NCBI RefSeq assembly: GCF_030708075.1 | Contig: NZ_CP117982.1 | Location: 496,001-560,000 of the forward strand | Reading direction: 5' to 3' | DNA from: Candidatus Epulonipiscium viviparus | GTDB lineage: Bacteria; Bacillota; Clostridia; Lachnospirales; Cellulosilyticaceae | DNA length: 64,000 nt | Part shown: piece by piece, positions 54,511-62,955 of the stretch | Layout: each line of letters begins with the position of its first letter | Position numbering within the stretch: the stretch's first letter is position 1 | The notes under the pieces: generated by a model | The model's database searches: none | Seen by the model: the letters and a program-made list of their open reading frames with translations, nothing else | Told to the model about the DNA's origin: nothing | Translations under genes and position numbers: made by a program

Positions 54511-55314
54511 ATGAAATTATGGACTTTATTTATCGCAGCGGTAATAGCGACGGAAGGATCAATAGTGTCTGCAATTAATTATGATCCAGATCAAAAGGTA
54601 GAGGTAATTTACGACCCGGCTCAAGTTGCCGAGGTAGTTTATGACCCTACTGTATTGGCAAATACTGAGCGCATATCAGATATTGAAAATGTATCGAATC
54701 TAGATTATCAAGTAACAGAAATTCAAAAAAGTGGCGAAAATACTTATACAATAACAGCAGATATTTTTGCGGGAAAGGGGTTACTGCAAACTCTAGAATA
54801 TGATGTAGCGTGTGATACAGAATGGTTGAGCGGAGCAGTGATGGGTGTGATAGATGTTGTACGCTTTTTTGATGTAAACTTTGATGGGTATGCGGATGTT
54901 ATACTAGAAGTGGCTCCTCTTAATGAAAGTGGAAGCCGGTACCAGTATTGGTCTTTTGATGCGGACAAAGGAAAGTTTTCGCATTGCACGCAATTTGACG
55001 AGCTGGGTTATCTCGTTGCAAGTACAAATAGCCCGATGATACTTAGCACGAGTTATAGCGATAAACTAGTCCCAACGTATGAGTTATATAGTGTAATAAA
55101 CGGCAAGCTCTCGCATGTTGTAACGTTGAAGGGAGAGCTGTATGAACATGACGGAGTGAAGGATGTAAAATTCTTGGAGATACTGACAGGAATTGTAGCT
55201 AATGGTGAGCGGGGATATGAAGTATACGAAATGCAAAACTATATATATGCCGAAGAAGAGTTATCGCCCATTTGGGCAGAGTTTAAAAAATACGTAATAT
55301 TAGCAGTGGGATAA
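54511..55314 (+). CDS. Secreted XAC2610-like protein
   Basis: This 267-residue protein has a signal peptide (MKLWTLFIAAVIATEGSIVSA) and GAAAGGAG upstream of the ATG. Just after the signal peptide come three short repeats of the form YDPxQ/TxxxEV (residues ~24-50). The central part, VRFFDVNFDGYADVILEVAPLNE, followed by YQYWSFDADKGKF, is the aspartate-rich FG-GAP-like motif of XAC2610-related proteins, which may bind Ca2+. It is probably exported to the wall or outside. The function is unknown. Confidence 0.75.
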   Translation: MKLWTLFIAAVIATEGSIVSAINYDPDQKVEVIYDPAQVAEVVYDPTVLANTERISDIENVSNLDYQVTEIQKSGENTYTITADIFAGKGLLQTLEYDVACDTEWLSGAVMGVIDVVRFFDVNFDGYADVILEVAPLNESGSRYQYWSFDADKGKFSHCTQFDELGYLVASTNSPMILSTSYSDKLVPTYELYSVINGKLSHVVTLKGELYEHDGVKDVKFLEILTGIVANGERGYEVYEMQNYIYAEEELSPIWAEFKKYVILAVG

Positions 55315-55320
55315 CATTTT

Positions 55321-55346
55321 GATGCGAGCAACTCTCCTCTCGCATC
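55321..55346. other. Hairpin between convergent genes
   Basis: GATGCGAG (55321-55328) and CTCGCATC (55339-55346) are a perfect 8-bp inverted repeat between the convergent 54511 and deacetylase genes. It lacks a T tract on either side. Confidence 0.45.
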
Positions 55347-55363
55347 TAATCTAGTAGTGTATA

Positions 55364-56083
55364 TTATTTTGCATGTTGCCTGCCGGTGTGATCGCAATAG
55401 TATGCATCGCGAATGAGAAGTTTGGAAACGGGCACTAGCTCATAGTTAAGCTGGACAAGTCCTTTAATTATAGCATCTAAAGCATCCTTTGTGTATTCTG
55501 TACCAGTGTGTAGAAGTATGATGGACCCATTTTGAAGGTTTGGGTGCTGCAGAACTTTGTCTATAAGCTGATTTTCTCCATAATTTTTCCAGTCGAGAGA
55601 GTCGACATCCCACTGAATGGTATAATACCCAGCTTCGGTGGCTGCCATGATGACATCGTTATTATATTCGCCATAAGGAGCTCGGTATAAATCCATATCT
55701 ACGCATAGTAAATCTTTCACTTTTTTGTGTGCAGCAAGAATATCTGACGTAATGGCACTCTTGGTCATCTTGGTGACATGTGGGTGAGCATCAGAATGAT
55801 TGGCAATGTCGTGCCCCTTTTGGTGCAAGGATTTTACCTGATCGGGAAATTTTTCGACCCAATCACCTACGATAAAAAATGTTGCTTTGACGTTGTTATC
55901 ATCGAGGATTGCTAGTATCTGATCGAAATCGTCTGCTCCCCAAGCAACATCGAAGGTGAGAGAAACTTGTGGAAGATCTGTATCGACAGAATAGATGGGC
56001 AGAATTTTCTCTGCAGCTGCCAAGGATGTAATGCTTAAAATTGTAGCGATCAATGCGCTAAAAAATCGAATTAAAGTTTGCAA
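55364..56083 (-). CDS. Polysaccharide deacetylase, PdaB-like
   Basis: This is an NodB-type enzyme that removes N-acetyl groups from peptidoglycan or a similar polymer outside the membrane. Motifs: LTFDVAWGADD (motif 1), HSDAHPHVTKM (metal HxxxH), RAPYGEYN, WDVDSLDW and IILLHTG. The AWG form of motif 1 fits the PdaB-like sporulation-associated group. The start is a TTG at 56083 with GGAG eight bases upstream, which gives a clean signal peptide (MQTLIRFFSALIATILSITSLAAA). An ATG at 56140 is possible. The open frame that continues to 56731 is antisense to the next gene and is rejected. Confidence 0.87.
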   Translation of the reverse strand: MQTLIRFFSALIATILSITSLAAAEKILPIYSVDTDLPQVSLTFDVAWGADDFDQILAILDDNNVKATFFIVGDWVEKFPDQVKSLHQKGHDIANHSDAHPHVTKMTKSAITSDILAAHKKVKDLLCVDMDLYRAPYGEYNNDVIMAATEAGYYTIQWDVDSLDWKNYGENQLIDKVLQHPNLQNGSIILLHTGTEYTKDALDAIIKGLVQLNYELVPVSKLLIRDAYYCDHTGRQHAK

Positions 56084-56204
56084 TGTGTAATCTCCAGTCT
56101 GTTTTAATATATTTTTAGTAGTTTGGTGATTTTTATACATATAATTTGCTTTGTGTTTGGATACTACTAATGGAGTAAAAATATTGAGATTAGGAGAGAT
56201 GACA

Positions 56205-58058
56205 ATGAAACCAATTTTAGGATGTATAGCAACTGACTTCGCTGGTGCTAGTGATGCGGCATCATTTTTAACTGCAGGAGGAATGCATACGGTTTTGTAT
56301 AATGGGCTTCCAGCTGACAAGAAAAACTTAGAAAAATGTGATGCAATAGTTATTGCACTAAATACTAGGAGTCTGGCTAAAGAAGATGTAGTGGAGAAGA
56401 GTTTGAAAGCAGCGAAATGGCTGAAGAAGCAGGGAATCAAGCAATTATATATAAAATATTGTTTAACATTTGATTCAATTCCCGAGGGAAATATTGGCTC
56501 GATTTTGGACGCAATGGTCGACAAGCTCGGTTGTGAATATACAGTATTATGTCCAGGATTGCCAGGAAATGGAAAAATCGTAAAAAATGGGATATTATAT
56601 GTAAATGAAGAGACGCTTAATGAGAATTTGATATGGTCGGCAGATATAGCGAAGTTGTTGCAGCCGCAAAGCAAGTATCCGTGTTGGAAGATGTCCGCAG
56701 AAGAGATGGTAAAAGGCATTGAGAGCATCAAAACATTTGCAGAAAATACTGGTCCATTTTATATAATTCCAGATCACGAAAAAGAAGAAGATACGATAGA
56801 GTTTGTGAAGGTATTTGGAGACTTGCCGTTGTTATCTGGCGGATCGGGAATTTTATTTGAGCTTGCTAAGAAACACATGAAGGATGCGGGGCATACAACG
56901 AAATATCATTCATACCATTCTGAGACCGAAGGGAAAGCATTGATTTTGGCAGGAAGTTGCGCAAAGATAACAAAGGCACAAATTGACTACTACAAGAATA
57001 GTGGTGGTAGAAGTATCTTTATAAATCCAGAAGATTTGACGACCGGAAATCAAACTGTGGAAGCTATTTTGAAGCAAGTAGAAAATGAAACTATAATTTA
57101 TAGCTCTCAAGATCCTGAAGAAAATGGAGCAGAAGATGAGCTGATAGAATCGACGATGGCAACTATTGCAAAAAAAGTTGTGGAAGCAGGATATACCAGA
57201 ATCATTGTAACGGGGGACAAGATATCTGGAGCAGTAATGCAGGTAGTAGAGAGTAAGGGATTTATTATTGCAGAAAATGTGGATCCAGGAGTTCCGGTAA
57301 TGATTCCGATGGGCAATAAGGAGTTGCGATTGATTTTGAAGTCAGAAAATTTTGGAGCCGAGAACTTTTTTGAAAAGATGCTAACCGCTACTGATGTAGA
57401 ACAAGTGAAAGCTTCGTGTAAGCATTTGCAAGAATATGTAGAAAACTTTCGAAAAAGTGTGGAAAAAAATATTAAATTAGACGATATATTCGATGAAGTA
57501 ATATGGATTGCTAAGAGTTTGTTTGATCGAGGCAAGGTGGTGGGGTCTGCGGCAAATCTTAGTTTTAAATACGAAGATACGATCTACATTACTGGAAGTG
57601 ATGCTTGTTTTGGAAAGTTGACAAGAAAAAGCTTTGCAGAAGTGACTATGGAAGGAGTGGTGCGCTCGATGCTGGAACCTAGTAAGGAATTTCCGATGCA
57701 TCAAATTTTGTATAAGCATAAAGATGTCGCGGCGGTGATTCATACACATAGTTTGTATGCGACGTTGTGGTCATGTTTAAACCATGAAAATAAGGTAGAT
57801 TGTATTCCGAGCTATACGCCATATTTGAAAATGAAAGTGGGAACAGTTGGAATCGTGCCATATGCAGTACCAGGAAGTGCAGAGCTATTTAGCTTAATAG
57901 AAGCTCATGTTGCAGCGAGCGATGGATTTTTGCTAAGCAATCATGGAGTTTTGGTTGCAGGAGAAAATATGATGGATGCATTTTATAAAATAGAAGAAAT
58001 AGAAGAGAGTGCGAGAATAGCATGGGAATTGAGAGATAAAAATATATCACGTATTTAG
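56205..58058 (+). CDS. Fused four-carbon acid sugar kinase (OtnK-like) and class II aldolase (OtnC-like)
   Basis: This 618-residue protein joins two enzymes normally made separately. Residues 1-~405 match the four-carbon acid sugar kinase family (DUF1537): an N-terminal substrate domain with TDFAGASDAA and a C-terminal nucleotide domain with LILAGSCAKIT and VTGDKISGAV...VDPGVPVMIPMG. Residues ~420-618 match class II aldolase/adducin decarboxylases: RGKVVGSAANLSF, the acidic LEPSKEFPMH, the metal-binding HTHS and SNHGVLVAG. In separate form the pair phosphorylates 3-oxo-tetronate and then decarboxylates it. The start at 56205 is set by AGGAGAG eight bases upstream. No epimerase or transporter gene is adjacent. 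Confidence 0.85.
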   Translation: MKPILGCIATDFAGASDAASFLTAGGMHTVLYNGLPADKKNLEKCDAIVIALNTRSLAKEDVVEKSLKAAKWLKKQGIKQLYIKYCLTFDSIPEGNIGSILDAMVDKLGCEYTVLCPGLPGNGKIVKNGILYVNEETLNENLIWSADIAKLLQPQSKYPCWKMSAEEMVKGIESIKTFAENTGPFYIIPDHEKEEDTIEFVKVFGDLPLLSGGSGILFELAKKHMKDAGHTTKYHSYHSETEGKALILAGSCAKITKAQIDYYKNSGGRSIFINPEDLTTGNQTVEAILKQVENETIIYSSQDPEENGAEDELIESTMATIAKKVVEAGYTRIIVTGDKISGAVMQVVESKGFIIAENVDPGVPVMIPMGNKELRLILKSENFGAENFFEKMLTATDVEQVKASCKHLQEYVENFRKSVEKNIKLDDIFDEVIWIAKSLFDRGKVVGSAANLSFKYEDTIYITGSDACFGKLTRKSFAEVTMEGVVRSMLEPSKEFPMHQILYKHKDVAAVIHTHSLYATLWSCLNHENKVDCIPSYTPYLKMKVGTVGIVPYAVPGSAELFSLIEAHVAASDGFLLSNHGVLVAGENMMDAFYKIEEIEESARIAWELRDKNISRI

Positions 58059-58073
58059 TGGGGGGAATAAAAT

Positions 58074-58457
58074 ATGAGGAATAAAATTTATCACAAAGTG
58101 TTTGATGTAATTGCGGTGGCAGAATTGCTTCTGGGGGCGGCAGTGTTGGTGGCATGCGTGATAAGTGGAACGGGGATGATAATTAGTACAAGTATAAATG
58201 AATTGTTTTCGTGTCCGGATTACATTATAGAATGGATAAATAATGTTTGCTATATTGTGATAGGAATAGAAGTTATTAAAGTAATAACCAGCCATACGGT
58301 GGATTCGGTGGTTGACATATTGTTGCTGGCATTGGCAAGGCAGTTGGTAGTAGATCACCCATCGCCAATGGAAAATCTGTTTATTATTATGGCAGTAGCG
58401 ATATTATTTGTGGTTAGAAAGTATTTGCATATTCCTAAAATAGATAATTTGGAGTAG
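58074..58457 (+). CDS. PsiE-family membrane protein
   Basis: This 127-residue protein has four hydrophobic segments and the conserved GIEVIKVITSHTVDSVVDILLLALARQLVV stretch of phosphate-starvation-inducible PsiE-like proteins. A GGGGGAATAAAAT site precedes the ATG, 15 bp after the kinase-aldolase stop, so the two genes are probably co-transcribed. The biochemical function of the family is not known. Confidence 0.82.
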   Translation: MRNKIYHKVFDVIAVAELLLGAAVLVACVISGTGMIISTSINELFSCPDYIIEWINNVCYIVIGIEVIKVITSHTVDSVVDILLLALARQLVVDHPSPMENLFIIMAVAILFVVRKYLHIPKIDNLE

Positions 58458-58471
58458 GGGATGTGCGTGAT

Positions 58472-58502
58472 TGCAACTGCAGTTATGATGGCCGCAGTTG
58501 CA
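58472..58502. other. Hairpin between convergent genes
   Basis: TGCAACTGC (58472-58480) and GCAGTTGCA (58494-58502) form a perfect 9-bp inverted repeat between the convergent PsiE-like and 58508 genes. There is no T tract. Confidence 0.45.
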
Positions 58503-58507
58503 GGAGT

Positions 58508-58741
58508 TTATTCAGCAGAGTCAGTACAGATAATATCGTATCCTTTTGTATTTTGTTCAAACTCTACGCTATTAAGAAATGATTCCATTTCATTCATTTC
58601 GGTGTTTTCGTGAGATGAAATAGTATCAATTTTTTCATTTTGAAAATCTTTTAAATGTAAAGTTAGCCCATCGTTTTTCTCTTTGTAAATGCAACGATAG
58701 CCCTCTTCGTATAGGTGTTTCAAATCATCAACTTTTCCCAT
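58508..58741 (-). CDS. Uncharacterised 77-residue protein
   Basis: AGGAGG lies eight bases upstream of the ATG, so translation is likely. The protein begins MGKVDDLKHLYEEGYRCIYKEKNDGLTLHL; the rest is acidic and Asn/Glu-rich. I do not recognise a family. It follows holA by 25 bp in the same direction and is probably the last gene of that operon. Confidence 0.7.
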   Translation of the reverse strand: MGKVDDLKHLYEEGYRCIYKEKNDGLTLHLKDFQNEKIDTISSHENTEMNEMESFLNSVEFEQNTKGYDIICTDSAE

Positions 58742-58766
58742 GCAAATTCCCTCCTAAAATAGTATT

Positions 58767-59738
58767 TTAAATAGTTTGTGCAGCAAGAGGTTTTTTAATA
58801 CATAGGGCGATAATTAGCAACTCTACCCCTCTAATCTGTTCATCTAGGCCAGTTTTAACGTTGCGATCAACAGTAAGGCAAGCCTTGAGAGCATCCTTAA
58901 TCTCTTGGTATCTATAGACTTTGCTGACAGCAAGCATCTCGTTTACCACGTAGATCGGAAGCCCGAGTTGGTGAGAAATTTGGTAAGGAGTATGTTTAAG
59001 CCGTGCTAAATCTTTTATTTGGAATATATTTCTATAATTAGTTGCAATCAAAGCAAGCATCGCGATGGGGGATTCCTTTTGCGCAACAAGGTGGTGATAT
59101 AGCGTTATTGCAGAAGTAGAATCTTGTTGGGCGATCTTCGTAAACAAATCGAATATTTTTTGTTCGAGAGTTATGGTACATATTTTGTCAATGGCGGCGA
59201 TCGTAATAGGAGAATGACAGCAATATGCTAGAAGTTTTTCAAATTCCAAAAGAGTGTAGCCTACATTTTTGGGCATTCTGGATATAAAGTACGAAAATAC
59301 ATTTTTTTCTATTGGAGGATTATGAAACTCTTTATTAATAATGCTGAACATTTGAGCTTCGGTTGCAAAGTCAAATTCTTGTGCAGAGCCGACAGTAATA
59401 AGTGTTTTGTATAGTTTGTTGCGTTTGTCGACCTGAGTTTCTGAAAAGACCATACATATATAATCGGGAAAAATTTTGAGCCAGTCGGAAAGTCTATCTG
59501 AGGCATCTTTTCGACCAGGTGCAAATAACCCGCTCTCTTTAATTAAAATAAATTTTTTGGCATTGAAAAACGGCAGAGTTTCCCCTTCGTCTATAATAGT
59601 TTCGACATTGCAAGTTGGTCCTGCAAATGTTACGAAGTTCATAACATCATTATCAGAAACTGTGGCAGCCTTGAGTTTTTGAATTTGTTGAGTTTTTAGA
59701 TATTCTTCATTGCCATAAATTAAATAACATTCGTTCAT
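58767..59738 (-). CDS. holA: DNA polymerase III delta subunit
   Basis: HolA is the clamp-loader subunit that opens the beta clamp. The 323-residue protein starts MNECYLIYGNEEYLKTQQIQKL, the family N-terminus. It has ETLPFFNAKKFILIKES and SDWLKIFPDYICMVF in the first domain, and the C-terminal collar-domain motif (IKDALKACLTVDRNVKTG...GVELLIIALC). AAGGAGA precedes the ATG. It lies 9 bp after comEC, a pairing common in Firmicutes. Confidence 0.93.
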   Translation of the reverse strand: MNECYLIYGNEEYLKTQQIQKLKAATVSDNDVMNFVTFAGPTCNVETIIDEGETLPFFNAKKFILIKESGLFAPGRKDASDRLSDWLKIFPDYICMVFSETQVDKRNKLYKTLITVGSAQEFDFATEAQMFSIINKEFHNPPIEKNVFSYFISRMPKNVGYTLLEFEKLLAYCCHSPITIAAIDKICTITLEQKIFDLFTKIAQQDSTSAITLYHHLVAQKESPIAMLALIATNYRNIFQIKDLARLKHTPYQISHQLGLPIYVVNEMLAVSKVYRYQEIKDALKACLTVDRNVKTGLDEQIRGVELLIIALCIKKPLAAQTI

Positions 59739-59747
59739 TGTGTCTCC

Positions 59748-62033
59748 TTAATTTGCTAGATGTGTTGTGATGTTGAAATCTGAATCGATGGTGATCGCAC
59801 CTTGTAAATCGGTTCTAAAAACTGTTACATTGGCGGCATCGAGAGTATCAAGTGTATCAGAATGAGGATGTTGATACAGGTTATTTTTTCCACTACTTAT
59901 GAATGCAATTTCAGGGCTGCATTGTGCAATAAATGCTGCAGAACTAGAATTTTTGGAGCCATGATGACCAACTTTAAGTACATCAACATCAGTAAGTTTG
60001 TCTAGCAATAGCATTTCGGTAGGGTGTCCAATATCTCCGGTAAAAAGCATGGTAAAGTCTTTGTATTGTATAGTAAAAACCATCGATGCTTCGTTAAGAT
60101 TTTCATAAGATACGGTTTTGTGAGGCGATATTATGTTAAAGGCAATGTTGTCGATTGTGAATGCAGAATCTGAGGAAGCATAGATGACAGTGGTGTCGTT
60201 GTCGGCTGCCAATGTAAGTGCTTCGGTTGTGAGAGCATCTGCTGTCTCTGTATAAGGTAACATAAGAATATCTATATCCATTCCGGCTTTGAAAAGTTCG
60301 ATAACTCCGCCAATATGGTCGCTATCGGAGTGCGTTACGATTGCCAATTCTACGTTATTGTTGCCAAGATACTTGATGTGATTCATAACTTTGGTTTTTG
60401 CAGAGGGAGGGCCGGCATCGACCAATATGATTTTGTCTTTGGAAGTTTGAATGATTGTACAATCTCCCTGACCAACGTATAGTTGCGTTAGCTCAAAATT
60501 GGTAGAAGGAATAAACCCGCATCCGAAGGCAATGGTAGCAGTACATACTCCAAATGCAATTGATATTTTTAGTATTTTGTCCTTTTGATAAATATAGGCA
60601 ACAACGGCAGTTCCGATCACGGCATAGCATATGACCACCGCATAAACTGGAATTTTGCCAAGAGTGACCATCGCAAAAGCAAAATATTCTGACACAAACT
60701 CAAGCAATGCAGATATCGACTCAAGAGTAAAAATTATGAAGTTTGCCAGATACTGGGCAATATCGATGCTTACCATGCCGACTGCAAGAGTAAATAGCGT
60801 AGCGTAAATGATAATGCTAAATACTGGAATAAGCGCTAAGTTTAATATAATTCCGGCAAGCGATGTTTGGTAGAATAAATATATAATAATTGGAGCAATA
60901 CCAAGTGTAATTGAGGCACTGAATATCAGCGATTTATACTTTAATGTGTACAAATCATTTTGATCTAGGTAGTGCTCGGATACGATATTATATACTCCGA
61001 TTACCGTAACTGTGGCAAAGGATAGAAGAAAGCTGGCGGAAGTAAGCGCAAATGGATTGTCAATCAAAATTATTATGGCAGCCAAAGCCAGGCTGGTAAA
61101 AAAATCGCTTTCTTCGCGGATCATAAACGCAATGATAGTGACGGTAATTAGTGTTGCAGCTCGCGTAATAGAAACGGTAAAATTTGCTATTAAGCAATAA
61201 CTCCAGATAAAGAGCAAGGCAGCAACAAGTCGCGCGTAATAGTTGGGGCAAATATAAGAAGCGATCGTTTTGGCTATTAGATATATAGCTCCCAAGTGAA
61301 AACCGGAAATTACAAGAATATGAGAAATTCCTAAGTTTTGAAAATCGGCATAAATGGAGTCATCTAGCGAAGATTTATCTCCCAAAATGAGAGCCTTAAT
61401 TATGCCAGTTGTATCATCTGCAAAAATGGTAGCAATATGATCGTCGCAAGCGGTTTGAACTTTTTCGATAAAAGGAGTCTGTTTCTGATAATTGATGATA
61501 TTGTCAAGTTCGGCTGTTGCAACAATGCCCTCGCTTTTGAGATATTGGGAGTACACAAAGTCTGCTGGATTGAAAGTAGTAGCGGGGGGATCTATAGTGA
61601 TCTTGCAATAAATGATATCGTATTTAGAAAATTCAGTAGCCGCCAGAGGATCAGGTAACGTAAGATCGAGTTTTCCATTTACAAATTCAGTAGAGCCGTT
61701 TTCTGATACCAAAATTACAGAATCGATAGTTAAAACAGTTGAGTAAGAAGTCTGGCGCACTTCTGTAATGGTACCTTGTACGGTTGCTGATGGATAATTT
61801 TGCCAAAATAGTTGCATTTTGGACAACGGATGATTGAATGTAAACATAAATGCAATTGTAAATATAATTCCGTATACAAAAACGCTGATATTTTTGGTAA
61901 TAAAATAATATCCGCCACAAAATAATAGGCAAATAAAAAAAGGGATATATACATCTGTGTATACCATCCCGAATAGTATTCCTGCTATGATATATAGCAA
62001 GCTACGAGCTAATACTCTCTCTTTAGTTAGCAA
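59748..62033 (-). CDS. comEC: ComEC/Rec2 DNA-uptake channel protein
   Basis: ComEC carries single-stranded DNA across the cytoplasmic membrane during natural transformation. The 761-residue protein has membrane segments at the N-terminus, an OB-like extracellular domain (ATVQGTITEVRQ), the competence domain (GISHILVISGFHLGAIYLI) and a C-terminal metallo-beta-lactamase domain with THSDSDHIGG, FTGDIGHPTE and VGHHGSKNSSS. The start is a TTG at 62033 overlapping the gerM stop by 11 nt, with GGAAGGAA upstream; the choice is fairly uncertain. All domains look intact, so a functional uptake channel is plausible, though other competence genes are not in the window. Confidence 0.93.
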   Translation of the reverse strand: MLTKERVLARSLLYIIAGILFGMVYTDVYIPFFICLLFCGGYYFITKNISVFVYGIIFTIAFMFTFNHPLSKMQLFWQNYPSATVQGTITEVRQTSYSTVLTIDSVILVSENGSTEFVNGKLDLTLPDPLAATEFSKYDIIYCKITIDPPATTFNPADFVYSQYLKSEGIVATAELDNIINYQKQTPFIEKVQTACDDHIATIFADDTTGIIKALILGDKSSLDDSIYADFQNLGISHILVISGFHLGAIYLIAKTIASYICPNYYARLVAALLFIWSYCLIANFTVSITRAATLITVTIIAFMIREESDFFTSLALAAIIILIDNPFALTSASFLLSFATVTVIGVYNIVSEHYLDQNDLYTLKYKSLIFSASITLGIAPIIIYLFYQTSLAGIILNLALIPVFSIIIYATLFTLAVGMVSIDIAQYLANFIIFTLESISALLEFVSEYFAFAMVTLGKIPVYAVVICYAVIGTAVVAYIYQKDKILKISIAFGVCTATIAFGCGFIPSTNFELTQLYVGQGDCTIIQTSKDKIILVDAGPPSAKTKVMNHIKYLGNNNVELAIVTHSDSDHIGGVIELFKAGMDIDILMLPYTETADALTTEALTLAADNDTTVIYASSDSAFTIDNIAFNIISPHKTVSYENLNEASMVFTIQYKDFTMLFTGDIGHPTEMLLLDKLTDVDVLKVGHHGSKNSSSAAFIAQCSPEIAFISSGKNNLYQHPHSDTLDTLDAANVTVFRTDLQGAITIDSDFNITTHLAN

Positions 62034-62940
62034 TTACACTTTCATTCCTTCCAAATAATAAATTTAAATCGATGCGCCCCAAAGCGTCAACCGCGCGCTT
62101 GCCATCTATTAGCAATCCGACTTTTTCGATATAATAAACTTCTGTTAATGAATTTACAATAGAATCAACCATCATTTGTTCACCATCTTGAGCAATAATT
62201 TCTTTGAAGTGATTGCTAGATAAATCTACCTGACATACTCCGTCTTTGGTAACGATATAATTTATAATTGTATTAGAAGGCAGAGTGGGTAGCAAATTGT
62301 TTGCTGTAGGACCTTTGATCAATTCTTCGAGAATATACTTTTCTATTGGAACATCTTTATTGACTTCTACCCCTCGTCTTTCGAGAACTAGCTTTTCTTT
62401 ATCTTCATCGAGAAAGTATAATTTTAAAGTTTGATAATTGGTTGGTGGATTTGGGTCCATAGTGTTTAAAATAATATTGGATCTATTCATAACACCTATA
62501 GGGACACCGTTAGCGGTGGTGATCGGTTTGTCTGCAATAGTCATAGTGAGCCCAGAAATAAAGTTTAAATCGGTGAGTGTATATATAAGTGCAACTCTGG
62601 CGAGCATCTGATTTTGGGTACTCAAACTGTTAAATGATTCTGCAAAATCAAGCTGTGCAATACCATTATTAATAGTAATTATAGTCGGTATTGATGAAAT
62701 GTTGGACTGATAAGTGCGATCAATTTTGCGGTATAAGGCTTCTGTGATCGAATAAACAATTTCATCGCGATTAAACTGATCACTGAGAATTATGTTAGTT
62801 GTCGCTAATTTGTTTTTAGCAGAATCAAAGTGATATAAATGATACTGATTTGGATTGAATTCGTGAGTTTTAACTAATGAACATCCAGAAAGTATAGCAA
62901 ATATAATTGACAAACATAAAAGCAAAAAATATTTTTTCAT
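62023..62940 (-). CDS. GerM-type lipoprotein
   Basis: This 305-residue lipoprotein has a signal peptide and lipobox LSGC (Cys about residue 20). Two GerMN domains follow: one around residues 75-150 (ITEALYRKI...NGIAQLDFAESF) and one around 180-290 (YFLDEDKEKLVLERRGV...DGVCQVDLSSNHF). GerM was found through Bacillus spore germination and sporulation; in Clostridia such lipoproteins often sit with sensor kinases. AGGGAGA precedes the ATG, and the gene follows the kinase by 15 bp. Confidence 0.88.
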   Translation of the reverse strand: MKKYFLLLCLSIIFAILSGCSLVKTHEFNPNQYHLYHFDSAKNKLATTNIILSDQFNRDEIVYSITEALYRKIDRTYQSNISSIPTIITINNGIAQLDFAESFNSLSTQNQMLARVALIYTLTDLNFISGLTMTIADKPITTANGVPIGVMNRSNIILNTMDPNPPTNYQTLKLYFLDEDKEKLVLERRGVEVNKDVPIEKYILEELIKGPTANNLLPTLPSNTIINYIVTKDGVCQVDLSSNHFKEIIAQDGEQMMVDSIVNSLTEVYYIEKVGLLIDGKRAVDALGRIDLNLLFGRNESVIAN

Positions 62941-62955
62941 AATTGTCTCCCTTTT

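Noticed and set aside
56084-56731. N-terminal extension of the deacetylase reading frame
   Set aside because: It is antisense to the OtnK-like coding region, has no domain similarity, and the start at 56083 has a ribosome binding site and a signal peptide.
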